64,000 bases of DNA from Clostridiales bacterium 1_7_47FAA (GCA_000155435.1 DS990260.1:154606-218605), one strand, 5' to 3'; counted from the first letter of the stretch, positions 17,633 through 26,491 are shown. The notes: a model not told the origin generated them from the sequence alone. Program-made: numbers and translations.

Positions 17633-18184
17633 TTAAACTGTCATGATTTCCTTTGTCTTCTCTTCAACAGCCTTGTCTACTTTCTCCACCATCTTATCGG
17701 TCAGCTTCTGCATCTTCTCAGTTGCCTCCTTCAGGTCGTCCTCCGACATATCCCCTGCCTTCTCTGCTTTCTTAAAAGCTTCATTGGCATCACGGCGGAT
17801 ATTGCGCAGCGCTACCTTGGCGCCCTCACCCTTTTTCTTTACGTCCTTGGAAACTTCTTTTCTGCGGTCCTCTGTCATCTCAGGGAATACAAGTCGGATG
17901 CAGTTACCGTCATTGGTTGGGTTGATTCCAAGTTCAGAGGTCAGGATAGCCTTCTCAATGGGTTTTAAGAGGCTCTTCTCCCATGGCTGGATTACAATCA
18001 TGCGGGCCTCAGGAACAGAGACATTGCCCACCTGCTGGAGAGGGGTCGGCGTCCCGTAATAGTCCACCTTAAGCTTATCCAACACATGGGGATTGGCACG
18101 TCCTGCCCGGATGGTTCCGAAGTCAGATAACAGCACATCCAGCGTCTTATTCATCTTGTCCTCATAAATTTTCAGTTCTTCCAT
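17633..18184 (-). CDS. frr: Ribosome recycling factor
   Basis: The 183-residue protein splits post-termination 70S ribosomes together with EF-G. It shows the typical three-helix bundle plus hinge: LLSDFGTIRAGRANPHVLDK near residue 20, YYGTPTPLQQVGNVSVPEAR (about 45-65), WEKSLLKPIEKAI, and INPTNDGNCIRLVFPEMTEDRR. Length matches the family (185). It follows pyrH by 68 bp. Confidence 0.98.
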   Translation of the reverse strand: MEELKIYEDKMNKTLDVLLSDFGTIRAGRANPHVLDKLKVDYYGTPTPLQQVGNVSVPEARMIVIQPWEKSLLKPIEKAILTSELGINPTNDGNCIRLVFPEMTEDRRKEVSKDVKKKGEGAKVALRNIRRDANEAFKKAEKAGDMSEDDLKEATEKMQKLTDKMVEKVDKAVEEKTKEIMTV

Positions 18185-18251
18185 AAGTTCCTCCTGTTAA
18201 TGCAGTCTTGCCTGCTGCTTAATATTGTTCCTTCCCACTTTCAAACACGCC

Positions 18252-18953
18252 CTAAGCCGTCACAATGGTGCCGTTGATACGCCCCTGCATTGCATTGGCA
18301 ATTCCATCCTGCTCATTGAGACTGAATACCGCCATCGGCATCCTGTGCTCCATACACATGATGGATGCAGTAAGGTCCACCACGGCCAGCTGCCTGTCAA
18401 TCACTTCCTGTATGGAGATGGTATCGTACTTCTTAGCCTGAGGATTAATCTTCGGGTCACTGTCATATACCCCGTCAATGGCCTTGGCCAGAAGGATGCA
18501 GTCCGCGTCCATCTCAATAGCCCTCAGGGCAATTCCGGTATCCGTTGAAAAATACGGATGGCCTGTCCCGCCTGCAAAGAACACCACCATGCCCTTCTCA
18601 AAGTACTTATTGGCCCTGTCCTTGGAAAACAGTTTAGTCATGGAGCCGCACTCAAAGGGGGTCAGTATCTGTGTCATCATCCCTGCGCCCCGGAATATTT
18701 CCGATACATAGATGCAGTTCATCACCGTGGCCAGCATTCCAATCTGATCTGCCTTTGTCCGGTCAATGGCCTCGCTGGTACGTCCCCTCCAGAAATTACC
18801 TCCGCCAATCACAATACCTACCTGTATACCTGCGTCTACAGAGAGCTTTACCTGCCTGGCCACTTCCTTAACCGTCTCTTCATCAAAACCGGTTTTTTTA
18901 GGTCCTGCCAGGGCCTCTCCGCTTAATTTTAAAAACACGCGATTCATCTTCAT
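18252..18953 (-). CDS. pyrH: UMP kinase
   Basis: This 233-residue amino-acid-kinase-fold enzyme phosphorylates UMP to UDP. FLKLSGEALAG is the N-terminal ATP-binding segment, GIVIGGGNFWRG the glycine loop, and FFAGGTGHPYFSTDT the UMP-site signature. First gene of the pyrH-frr unit, with a promoter at 18988-19016. Bacterial PyrH is a hexamer regulated by GTP and UTP. Confidence 0.97.
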   Translation of the reverse strand: MKMNRVFLKLSGEALAGPKKTGFDEETVKEVARQVKLSVDAGIQVGIVIGGGNFWRGRTSEAIDRTKADQIGMLATVMNCIYVSEIFRGAGMMTQILTPFECGSMTKLFSKDRANKYFEKGMVVFFAGGTGHPYFSTDTGIALRAIEMDADCILLAKAIDGVYDSDPKINPQAKKYDTISIQEVIDRQLAVVDLTASIMCMEHRMPMAVFSLNEQDGIANAMQGRINGTIVTA

Positions 18954-18987
18954 AAAGCCTTTTCTCCTTGTTGCAATATCTGTCGCT

Positions 18988-19016
18988 ATTATAACATAGT
19001 TGGGTCAATTTGCAAA
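18988..19016 (-). promoter_or_regulatory. Candidate pyrH promoter
   Basis: TATAAT with extended -10 TATGT on the minus strand; a weak TTTGCA -35 lies 17 bp away. It is 35 bp upstream of the pyrH start. Confidence 0.4.
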
Positions 19017-19072
19017 GAAAAAGAAATTATTTCTGTTTTTTTCCTTTTCGTCTCACATTTCATAAATAAAAA

Positions 19073-19101
19073 TTGAGATTTTCTGGCTTTTATATTATAA
19101 T
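19073..19101 (+). promoter_or_regulatory. Promoter of the GGDEF-EAL-like gene
   Basis: TTGAGA, 17 bp, TATAAT, about 60 bp before the start at 19160, which has the ribosome binding site AAAGGAGG. Confidence 0.6.
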
Positions 19102-19159
19102 GGAGGAAATGCAATTGCAGGCAGTCTGCTGTCTGTGAATTAAAAAGGAGGAAACAATC

Positions 19160-20533
19160 ATGGGTTTGTTTCAGCACAAAAAAGATAAAACCACGGCAGA
19201 ACTGCCGCCCACACCACCTGCATTCACTCCTGCGGAGCCAGCTGGGGAAGGAAGGGCCCTCTGTCTGCAAAGGCTGGAGGAAGTCTTGGGAGCCCCCTCT
19301 TCCAAGGGCGTTGTCCTGAAACTTTATTTGGAAAACTTTAAAAGCCTGAACAAGACCTTCGGTTATGACTACTGTGAAGAACTTCTTTCACAGATAAAGG
19401 GATACCTGGGTGAGATGGCCGAGGGTAACATATACCGCTACATAGGCGTTGAGTTCATCATCATCCTGGAACAATACAGCGAAGGCCAGGCTTCTGATTT
19501 GGCGGATGAGATACTGGAACGTTTTGAGAATGTATGGAAGATACGCGGCGTGGACTGCCTGTGCTCTGCACAGATAGGTCTCTGTTCCTATCCGGGCCAT
19601 GCGGCTAACGTGGACGAGCTTCTTAAGCGGCTGGACCTTGCCGTTGCTTCTGCCGCCGAATGCGGCCCCAACCAGATGTCCGTGTATGACAGCAACATGC
19701 ATACGCAGTTTGTGCGCCGCCAGTCCATTGCCATGTATCTGCAGACCGCACTGGAGAAGCACGAACTGGAAGTCCGCTACCGTCCCACCTACTGTCTGAA
19801 GGAAGGCCGGTTCACAAGGGCTGATTCCTACATGCGGATATTCATCCAGGGAATCGGTCTTGTGGGCGCCGCTGAATTCCTGCCGATTGCAGAAGACTCA
19901 GGACAGATCCGTGCCATTGGATACTATGCCCTGGACCACGCGGGAAAGAGCATTGCAGAGCTGCTGGCCTCGGGCAATGAATTTGATTCCATCTGCATCC
20001 CGGTCTCCCCTATCCTTCTGGTACAGGAGGATTTCATAGACCAGGTAAAGCGGGTAATCGAGACCTACCAGATTCCGGAAGGTAAGCTGGCGCTGGAGGT
20101 GGATGACACCGCCCTGTCCAGTGTATACCTGAATGTGAACATCACCATGCAGGAGCTGTACGATATGGGCGTGGAACTGGTCATGAACAACTTCGGTTCA
20201 GGCTGCGCACCTGTGACCAGTATCCTGGACCTTCCGGTCAACACAGTCAAGCTGGAGCGCATGTTCGTATGGCAGCTGGAAACCAATCCAAAGTCCGCGT
20301 CCATTGCAGGCGGATTGATTCAGATTGCAAAGGAGCTGGGCATACATATCATTGCCGAGGGCGTGGAGACAGAGAACCAGCTGAATGCGCTCAACAGCTA
20401 CGAATGTGAATACCAGCAGGGCTTCTACTACGCCCCTACCATGGAATTCGATGTACTTAAAAAGGTACTTGGAACCACACTGGATGAGTCACGGGTAACG
20501 ATTGAGGAAGAAAAGCTGAAGATGAAGAGATAA
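19160..20533 (+). CDS. Degenerate GGDEF-EAL protein, probably catalytically inactive
   Basis: The 457-residue cytosolic protein has a GGDEF-like domain (about 35-170) and an EAL-like domain (about 185-450). In the first, the GGDEF motif reads IGVEF, so cyclase activity is not expected. In the second, EALLRW is replaced by DSYMRIF, DDFGTGYSS by NNFGSGCAP, the KID region by KLE, while AEGVET is retained. Several metal-binding residues are thus lost, so phosphodiesterase activity is unlikely. In known families such proteins act as c-di-GMP sensors or protein scaffolds. It is a single-gene unit divergent from pyrH, with a terminator at 20582-20613. Confidence 0.85.
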   Translation: MGLFQHKKDKTTAELPPTPPAFTPAEPAGEGRALCLQRLEEVLGAPSSKGVVLKLYLENFKSLNKTFGYDYCEELLSQIKGYLGEMAEGNIYRYIGVEFIIILEQYSEGQASDLADEILERFENVWKIRGVDCLCSAQIGLCSYPGHAANVDELLKRLDLAVASAAECGPNQMSVYDSNMHTQFVRRQSIAMYLQTALEKHELEVRYRPTYCLKEGRFTRADSYMRIFIQGIGLVGAAEFLPIAEDSGQIRAIGYYALDHAGKSIAELLASGNEFDSICIPVSPILLVQEDFIDQVKRVIETYQIPEGKLALEVDDTALSSVYLNVNITMQELYDMGVELVMNNFGSGCAPVTSILDLPVNTVKLERMFVWQLETNPKSASIAGGLIQIAKELGIHIIAEGVETENQLNALNSYECEYQQGFYYAPTMEFDVLKKVLGTTLDESRVTIEEEKLKMKR

Positions 20534-20581
20534 GTAGGATTGACGGTTGATATGTAAAATGAATATATGATTATATAATGC

Positions 20582-20613
20582 AGGCTGCCCGGTACTCATT
20601 TACCGGGCAGCCT
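20582..20613 (+). terminator. Terminator of the GGDEF-EAL-like gene
   Basis: AGGCTGCCCGGTA and TACCGGGCAGCCT form a perfect 13-bp stem with a 6-nt loop, 49 bp after the stop codon. No long T-tract follows on either strand. It lies between convergent genes and may serve both. Confidence 0.65.
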
Positions 20614-20643
20614 GTGTCTGTGTCTGAATCTGCAGTTCTGAAT

Positions 20644-20783
20644 CTGTGTCTTCGGCCCTGCATCTATGCCTTCGGCCCTGCATCTATGTCTTCGGCCCTG
20701 CACCTGTGTCTTCGGTTTTGTATCTGTATCTTCGGTTTTGCATCTGTGTCTTCGGTTTTGTATCTGTGTCTTCGGTTTTGTAT
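20644..20783. repeat. 20-bp tandem repeat, seven units
   Basis: Seven consecutive 20-bp units with core TCTTCGG fill the gap between the terminator and the end of the mscS gene. The first three read ...CTTCGGCCCTGC and the last four ...CTTCGGTTTTGT, suggesting two rounds of expansion. There are no spacers, so it is not CRISPR. The period is not a multiple of three, so it is unlikely to be coding. Confidence 0.85.
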
Positions 20784-20791
20784 CAGCTTCA

Positions 20792-21601
20792 TCAATTCCC
20801 ATCTTCCGTATCCGTCACGACATGTACATGCCGGTACGGGATGGAAATGCCTTTTGCATCAAAATTCATCTTAATCAGCCTCCTGATATCGCTGCAGGCC
20901 GCGAAATTATCGTCAAGATTCCTGGTCCATACCGTGGCCTTCAGGATGATTCCATCATCTCCCAGCTCCTTGACAGCCACGTTCACCTTATTCCCTTCGG
21001 TCTGGTCCGTCCGGATATCCGTCACCAGGGGATGGGATGCAATGGTATCACGCATGACTTCCATGGCTAGTTCCAGGTTACTTTCATAGCTGACCGCTAT
21101 TTCCATATAATTACCGATATAATCATTGTTATAATTACTGTTTTCTATGATTGCCTTGTTAATCACGCTGTTGGGTATGATCATCCGGCTGTTGTGATAT
21201 GTGCGGATGACCGTATGGCGCACCGTCATGTCCTCCACAATCCCCGATATCCCCAGACTGCTGATATTAACCTTCTCCCCCAGGTTAAAGGGCCTGGACC
21301 AGCTGAGCATGATGCCGCTGATTACATCGGCCAATACCTGCTGGGCCGCAAAACCCACGATGGCGACCAGGAGGGAAGAACTGGTCAGCAGGGTTGCACT
21401 CAGCGCCTTTGTGGTGGTAAACAGGCCGCTGATACAGATACATGCCACAATGGACAATAAGACCTTTGACATGCTTCTTAAGAATTTGATGTGAATCTGT
21501 TCCTTGCGTTTCAGGATAATCCCGAATATTTTGTTAATAGCAAACATGCCGGCGCTCCAAAGTCCGCCGATGACTGCTATCTTAATGAGAAGTATTTCCA
21601 T
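20792..21601 (-). CDS. Small-conductance mechanosensitive channel, MscS family
   Basis: The 269-residue membrane protein has an N-terminal TM, a second around residues 45-70, and the pore-lining helix region VGFAAQQVLADVISGIMLSW followed by the beta domain with SRPFNLGEKVNI, the standard MscS signature. It would open under membrane tension to release solutes in hypo-osmotic shock. A promoter lies at 21637-21665; it is a single gene convergent with the EAL-like gene. Confidence 0.93.
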   Translation of the reverse strand: MEILLIKIAVIGGLWSAGMFAINKIFGIILKRKEQIHIKFLRSMSKVLLSIVACICISGLFTTTKALSATLLTSSSLLVAIVGFAAQQVLADVISGIMLSWSRPFNLGEKVNISSLGISGIVEDMTVRHTVIRTYHNSRMIIPNSVINKAIIENSNYNNDYIGNYMEIAVSYESNLELAMEVMRDTIASHPLVTDIRTDQTEGNKVNVAVKELGDDGIILKATVWTRNLDDNFAACSDIRRLIKMNFDAKGISIPYRHVHVVTDTEDGN

Positions 21602-21636
21602 TCAGACATCCTTTCCTTTTATGACTGCCGCCTATC

Positions 21637-21665
21637 AGTCTATCATAAAGACCGGGAATTGACAA
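21637..21665 (-). promoter_or_regulatory. Promoter of the MscS gene
   Basis: TTGTCA, 17 bp, TAGACT on the minus strand, 36 bp before the start codon. Confidence 0.55.
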
Positions 21666-21706
21666 TCCTGGCTTTCTTTAAGCCGGCATCCATATTCTTC
21701 CATCCC

Positions 21707-22252
21707 TCACCGTCTCAATCCAATTTTTTCCATTAATCCCCGTGCTAAACCACAAAGCTTTCCACCCCTTTTATCAGGATGGGGAATTACGACCATCTGC
21801 CCTGTCTTAACCTCTTCCCCGCAGAGCAGTTTATATTCATCCAGCCAGCCATCATGCCATAAATGGAACATCTGTCCGCCAAATCTGTCATAAAGCGCGC
21901 CCCTCCGCTGTTCCCTGGAAGCATAATACTTAAAATGCAGTCCGGCCCCATGCTCCAGAAAAGCGGCCAGTCCCCTGTCCGCCGTATGGCTTATGAGCAT
22001 TTCCTCTTTGGTAAAATAGGTGAACAGCTCCATTCCCCGGATGTCAGTGAGAACCCATACCACATCATTGCCGGATACATTCGGTAAAAAATGTCCGTTC
22101 AGCATGACCGACATAAATCCTCCCCAGTCCAGCGTCCCGTCCAACATGAAATCCCGGCTGTTGTCAAAGCAGTCATCCCCCATGCATACGCTGTCGCGTG
22201 TCACATGAACCGATACCATAGATACCATACCAGCCATCACCCCCATACACAT
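21707..22252 (-). CDS. Conserved hypothetical protein
   Basis: I do not recognise this 181-residue protein. It is soluble, rich in Trp/Phe/His, and has no signal peptide. The first ATG directly follows the stop of the ABC-F gene; ATG 22228 is better placed behind GGGGGTG and is an equally likely start. The tight junction suggests co-expression with the ABC-F ATPase. Confidence 0.6.
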   Translation of the reverse strand: MCMGVMAGMVSMVSVHVTRDSVCMGDDCFDNSRDFMLDGTLDWGGFMSVMLNGHFLPNVSGNDVVWVLTDIRGMELFTYFTKEEMLISHTADRGLAAFLEHGAGLHFKYYASREQRRGALYDRFGGQMFHLWHDGWLDEYKLLCGEEVKTGQMVVIPHPDKRGGKLCGLARGLMEKIGLRR

Positions 22253-24166
22253 CTAATCAATCCCATCACCGATATCCATACAGTACACGCCGGTATCCCC
22301 GGCCGTGTCCAGCCACTCCATACATGCTTCATGCCATCCCCTGAATGCTTCCTCATACTGTCCGGCAAGTTCCTGGTAGAGTCCCATCTCAGGCCAGTCC
22401 CCTCCTGCCCAGAAGGCCTCTGAGTCCAGCCAGCGCCCATATAATTCCTGCATCCGTATCTGCGCCGCTTCTGCCTTTTCCCCTGCCGCGGCAAGACGTT
22501 CCAGGGCCAGGTTCATTTTCCAGTCCGCATAAGCTGACTCAGTGGAAATTTCCCGGAGACGGTGGCGCTCTGCCTTTGGCACCGCACGCATACCGGCAAT
22601 CAGGGCCTGCTCCTCGGCCTTAATCTGGGCCCCGATGGTGGCTCCCTCCTCCTGCTTCTTCTTCCGTTCCAGATAATGTTCGTATCCAAACGGATAATAC
22701 ATCACGGCCTGGTTTTCAAATATCAGCACGGCATCCGCTATCTGCCGTATGAAGTACCGGTCATGGGACACAAAAAGTATGGTTCCTTTATAAGCACGGA
22801 ATGCGGATTCCAGGTTCTCCTTTGCCCGTATATCCATGTGGTTGGTAGGCTCGTCCAGGACCAGGAAATTCGGACGGCTCTGCAGCAGTTCAGCCAGGAC
22901 CAGCCTTGCCTTTTCCCCGCCGGACAGGGAAGACACCTTCTTCTCCGCCTCCCGGCCTCCGAACAGATAGGCGCCCAGAATGCTTCTGGCGTCCTTCTGC
23001 GTAAGGGAGGGAAATACACCTGTAAAATGTTCAAATACGGTTTTCCCTGACTGAAGTCCCGCGCTGTGCTGGTCAAAATATCCGATAGTGGTATGGTTCC
23101 CCAGTGAGAATTCTCCATCCACAGGCGGAAGGAAGCCTGCCACGGTCTTTAAGAACGTTGTCTTCCCTGCCCCGTTGGAACCAAGAATTGCTATTTTCTG
23201 CCCCTTGCGTATGCGCATTGTTATTTCCAGCAGCGCCTTGTCATAACCGACCTTCAGATGTTCAGAAGTGAACACCCACTTGCTCCCTGGGACCTCCGGT
23301 ATTATCTCTCCAGTGAAGATATGGCTGTCATCCTCCTGGGGCCTGTCCACCCGCTCCATACGCTCCATGGCCTTGCGCTTTGCCCGTGCAAAGGATGCCT
23401 TATTGGGCTTATGCTTAAAACGCTCCACCAGGCCGCCCAGACGCTCCAGTTCCTCCTGCTGCCGCTCATAAGCCTTTTTCTGGATCTGTATCTTCTTAAG
23501 CTTCTCTTCCCTGTAATGCGTGTAATTTCCCGGATACCTTGTAAGCCTGCCCTCCGACAGTTCATAGACCACATCCGCCGTGCGGTCCAGAAAAAAGCGG
23601 TCGTGGGAAACCATCACAACCGCCCTGCCGTACTGTCCCATATAACCCTCCAGCCATTCACAGGTCTCCGTGTCCAGATGGTTGGTAGGTTCATCCAGCA
23701 GAAGGATATCCGGTTTTTCAAGCAGGAGGCGGATTAAGGCAATCTTGGTCTGTTCCCCTCCTGAAAACCGGGATATGGGCTTTTTCTTGTCCTCTTTTGC
23801 AAATCCAAGGCCGGTAAACAGCCTGTCATATTCCCGTTCATACTCAAACCGCTCCCGTTCAAAGCTGTCCCTAAAGGGGCAGGACCACAAAAGCAGTTCC
23901 TCCACGGTCCGGTGTTCATTCGCAAACGCCTGCTGGGACAGCATTCCGGTAATCACCTTCCTGGAACACAAAATCCCCGGCCCCATCCTTTTATCATCAC
24001 GGTCCAAAGGGATTGCCCCTGCAATCACATTCAATAAGGTGGTCTTACCCGCCCCATTTTTCCCAACCACTGCAATCTTCTCTGTTCCGTGTATCTCAAA
24101 ATCAATGTGGGACAGGATGACCTTTCCCCCTGCCGACACAGTTCCGTCCTTTATCTGGTATAACAT
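22253..24166 (-). CDS. ABC-F family ATPase
   Basis: Two ABC domains in one chain with no membrane segments: NBD1 GKNGAGKTT, FSGGEQTK, LLLDEPTNHLD; NBD2 GSNGAGKTT, LSGGEKAR, LVLDEPTNHMD. Between them lies the charged linker typical of ABC-F translation factors (KAYERQQEELERLGGL region), and a C-terminal helical extension of about 130 residues follows NBD2. ABC-F proteins act on the ribosome, either as translation factors (Uup/YdiF-like) or as antibiotic protection proteins. Sequence alone does not decide which. The start at 24166 (637 residues) is chosen because GKVILSHIDF alignment begins there; an ATG at 24217 lies inside the upstream gene. Confidence 0.9.
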   Translation of the reverse strand: MLYQIKDGTVSAGGKVILSHIDFEIHGTEKIAVVGKNGAGKTTLLNVIAGAIPLDRDDKRMGPGILCSRKVITGMLSQQAFANEHRTVEELLLWSCPFRDSFERERFEYEREYDRLFTGLGFAKEDKKKPISRFSGGEQTKIALIRLLLEKPDILLLDEPTNHLDTETCEWLEGYMGQYGRAVVMVSHDRFFLDRTADVVYELSEGRLTRYPGNYTHYREEKLKKIQIQKKAYERQQEELERLGGLVERFKHKPNKASFARAKRKAMERMERVDRPQEDDSHIFTGEIIPEVPGSKWVFTSEHLKVGYDKALLEITMRIRKGQKIAILGSNGAGKTTFLKTVAGFLPPVDGEFSLGNHTTIGYFDQHSAGLQSGKTVFEHFTGVFPSLTQKDARSILGAYLFGGREAEKKVSSLSGGEKARLVLAELLQSRPNFLVLDEPTNHMDIRAKENLESAFRAYKGTILFVSHDRYFIRQIADAVLIFENQAVMYYPFGYEHYLERKKKQEEGATIGAQIKAEEQALIAGMRAVPKAERHRLREISTESAYADWKMNLALERLAAAGEKAEAAQIRMQELYGRWLDSEAFWAGGDWPEMGLYQELAGQYEEAFRGWHEACMEWLDTAGDTGVYCMDIGDGID

Positions 24167-24185
24167 ATCGTTATCCTGCTCTTTC

Positions 24186-25001
24186 TTATACGCCGTCTGC
24201 CGGCATGATGCTTTCAATAAAATGCATGACCTTTTCTTCAGACTCCGGTCTGTCAGGATAGGAAAATGTCATATCCATAACCATATCATCCACTTTTCTT
24301 TTAAATTGGATATGACCATAACCCCAGCCGTAAAACCTGGTTGCGCTGAATCCATGTCCTCCTACCGTCAGTTCCATCTCCACAAACGGTTCCGGGTAAT
24401 TGTACCGGTGTATCAAATCATAATTGTGTTTCCTCATCTGACTGGATGCCGGTATCCCGGGTTCACTATCCTTATAATACCAGATGAACATGGAAAAGCT
24501 GCCCTGCTCATCCGTTGTAAGCATATTGAGGTCATAATGCTCCGGGTCCGCCTCCGTGGCCTCCATGTATGCCACCGTATCCTTCATATCACTGCCCGGA
24601 GGGATGACAATGCGGTAATCCGACCATTCATTGGAAAGGACGCTGCCATTTAAGGATGCCATGCCAAATGGCCTGCCTGTCCCATCCCGCTGGATTGTCC
24701 GGGTCTGCAGGACGCCATCCTCAACCCATGCCCCGGAGGAATCCACTGTATATCCATCGGGTGTAACCGTGTTCTGGTACATGTTTCCCTGTGCATCAAA
24801 ACAATAGCATTCAGCCGTCCCATCCAGATTCCCGTCAATCCAGTACCAGTTGTCCTTTAACAAATCCCCGTCATGATACCTGTAACTCCAGATTCCCAGA
24901 TTATCCTGCTCCCACTGCCCTGCCAGGGAAACCATCCCTGTCAAAGGAAGCATGATACATACAAGCAATGACATGATAACATTTTTAATTGCATTCCTCA
25001 A
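24186..25001 (-). CDS. Secreted protein with cell-wall-binding-like repeats
   Basis: The 271-residue protein has a clear signal peptide (cleavage near LAG-Q, residue 28). Residues about 30-95 contain Trp/Gly/Tyr-rich segments such as NWYWIDGNLDGTAECYCFD and GNMYQNTVTPDG, resembling choline-binding/CW_binding repeats that attach proteins to the wall. The C-terminal about 160 residues form an unrecognised globular domain. It lies 20 bp before the ABC-F start and may be co-transcribed with it. Confidence 0.75.
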   Translation of the reverse strand: MRNAIKNVIMSLLVCIMLPLTGMVSLAGQWEQDNLGIWSYRYHDGDLLKDNWYWIDGNLDGTAECYCFDAQGNMYQNTVTPDGYTVDSSGAWVEDGVLQTRTIQRDGTGRPFGMASLNGSVLSNEWSDYRIVIPPGSDMKDTVAYMEATEADPEHYDLNMLTTDEQGSFSMFIWYYKDSEPGIPASSQMRKHNYDLIHRYNYPEPFVEMELTVGGHGFSATRFYGWGYGHIQFKRKVDDMVMDMTFSYPDRPESEEKVMHFIESIMPADGV

Positions 25002-25026
25002 AACAATACACCTCCCTTTAAGGGGA

Positions 25027-25055
25027 ATTATACCATAAATGATTATATTTCCACA
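25027..25055 (-). promoter_or_regulatory. Candidate promoter of the secreted-protein gene
   Basis: TATAAT with extended -10 (TATGG) on the minus strand and a poor -35 (TGTGGA) at 17 bp. Further upstream TCATATTT repeats at 25056, 25090 and 25111 may be regulator sites. Confidence 0.45.
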
Positions 25056-25190
25056 TCATATTTCATTTACAAACTTCTTACAATCTGTTCATATTTCATC
25101 TATAATCTGCTCATATTTGATGGATATACTAGAAAACATAAAGAACATTGCTTTATATGACATTGCTTATAAGACTTTTTTTCATAATAC

Positions 25191-25228
25191 AGCCGGAGGG
25201 AGTAATCCCTGCCGGCTCCTCCCTTTTT
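25191..25228 (+). terminator. Hairpin with plus-strand T-tract
   Basis: AGCCGG...CCGGCT encloses an inner GGGA/TCCC pairing, followed by CCTCCCTTTTTAT on the plus strand. No plus-strand gene precedes it, so it may end an unseen small RNA or be a relic. Confidence 0.45.
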
Positions 25229-25261
25229 ATAGAGGCTTTCAAGTACATGGTATCCGCTAAC

Positions 25262-25320
25262 CTGCCGGACTGCCTTTCCGCCGGACTTCTGTTCCGCCGG
25301 ACTGCTTTTCCGCCAGACCG
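25262..25320. repeat. Short degenerate tandem repeat (16-17 bp)
   Basis: CGCCGGACT recurs about every 17 bp, three to four times, with Cs and Ts between. Confidence 0.55.
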
Positions 25321-25491
25321 CTAAGCCTCATCAAAACAGATATTGCCTTTCATACATTGGCGTGGTAAAATAATCCCATCACACCAGTTCCGGGAGGAGT
25401 GCGGTTCTGCCCGTATCGCAGGTGTCCGGTCTCACACTGAAAATCCCGGGAACACGCTGCGGCTGGTGTGTTTTTTGTCCGCGCAGGCTGC

Positions 25492-25809
25492 TCAAAAAGT
25501 GTCTTTAATATGTTTTTCTATGAACTCATCCAAATCCCTGACAGGAATCCCCAATGCCTCAGATAGTTGACCATACAGCAGTTCCCTGGCCCTGCCCGCT
25601 GATTCCATTTCCGATTCATCCGGATATCGCCTTGCTGTCTTGTCGTTCTGCCGGATGTAGTTGGTTTTTATCACTTTAATCCATTCTACCGGGTCATTGG
25701 ATGCCAAGGCACCCTGATACAGTTCCAGACGCAGTTTGTCATTTGCCACCATGATTGTCCTTATATACGGCATCCTCTCCACTAATTCCAATGCTTCTTC
25801 CCTGGTCAT
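25492..25809 (-). CDS. Stand-alone CarD-type C-terminal domain protein
   Basis: The 105 residues match the helical C-terminal half of Lachnospiraceae CarD/CdnL regulators: MTREEALELVERMPYIRT, then EWIKVIKTNYIRQ, then ELLYGQLSEALGIP. In full CarD proteins this part binds DNA next to the RNA polymerase promoter complex, while an N-terminal Tudor-like domain (absent here) contacts RNA polymerase beta. The protein could modulate CarD action or be a remnant. It starts at ATG 25809 and lies just outside the terminator of the first array cassette. The assignment is from memory of the family. Confidence 0.7.
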   Translation of the reverse strand: MTREEALELVERMPYIRTIMVANDKLRLELYQGALASNDPVEWIKVIKTNYIRQNDKTARRYPDESEMESAGRARELLYGQLSEALGIPVRDLDEFIEKHIKDTF

Positions 25810-25850
25810 ATCCTACCTCCATTATCCATTGCTTCAACTGACAGATACAA

Positions 25851-25890
25851 AAAACGGGCAGCCTGACAACTGGACTTACGCTGTCAGGCT
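25851..25890 (-). terminator. Terminator at the left edge of the cassette array
   Basis: AGCCTGACA/TGTCAGGCT (9 bp, perfect) followed on the minus strand by GCCCGTTTTTTG. It ends the transcript of the GNAT cassette at 26009-26491. Confidence 0.8.
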
Positions 25891-26008
25891 ACTCGCTGTG
25901 TTTATATTATAGTGGAGATTTCTGGATTTTTCCAGTCTTTTCTCAATTCAGCCATGCATTCCATAGTGCTTTACAGCAGGATCTGAAAATTTTCATATAA
26001 TGGACAAG

Positions 26009-26491
26009 CTATGGTTCCATTGATAACTCCAAGCACTTCCATTCCTCATTCATCACACAGTATGTTTCCACATGATTGGAAATCATATCCTGGAAGCCTA
26101 CCGCTTTGTAACAATGATAGGCTGACGGATTATTCTCGAACACCCCCAGCGAAACCCTTCTGGCACCATATATCTGAAATGCAAACTTTAATCCCTGCCG
26201 TATCATTGCCTTTCCGTATCCCTTGCCGCGCTTTTGCGGGTCTACAATCACAAACCCAAACCGCAGTTCATTTACTGATTTACCTGGATTCCGCAAAGTA
26301 AAAAAGCCGACTATACCAGACTCATCAAATGCTGTAAAGGGTATCAATGATTTAACAAAATCAAATTCCTTTCTCGTAATAGGATAAGTTCCAAGCACCC
26401 CGGCTGTCCATTTATAAAAATCCTCTTCATTATTGCACCAGGATAGGATTATATCAGCGTCTTCATCTTTAAAAGGTCTTAATCGAACCAT
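26009..26491 (-). CDS. GNAT family N-acetyltransferase
   Basis: The protein of 160 residues shows the GNAT fold: N-terminal MVRLRPFKDEDADIILSWCNN, acetyl-CoA loop DPQKRGKGYGKAMIRQGLKFA (Q/R-x-x-G-x-G/A type: KRGKGYG) and C-terminal GVFENNPSAYHCYKAVGF. It would acetylate a small molecule or protein amine. The start at 26491 follows GGGAGGAG. It is the leftmost minus-strand cassette, driven by the conserved minus promoter at 26678-26706. Confidence 0.88.
   Translation of the reverse strand: MVRLRPFKDEDADIILSWCNNEEDFYKWTAGVLGTYPITRKEFDFVKSLIPFTAFDESGIVGFFTLRNPGKSVNELRFGFVIVDPQKRGKGYGKAMIRQGLKFAFQIYGARRVSLGVFENNPSAYHCYKAVGFQDMISNHVETYCVMNEEWKCLELSMEP

Larger units (their letters stand above)
25056..25491. 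other. Intergenic region with repeats and a hairpin, no gene
   Basis: It holds three direct TCATATTT copies (25056-25125), a strong hairpin at 25191-25216 and a short degenerate tandem repeat at 25262-25320. No frame here has a ribosome binding site. Confidence 0.5.

Noticed and set aside
20644-20783. CRISPR array
   Set aside because: The 20-bp units are directly adjacent with no spacers, and no cas genes are present.
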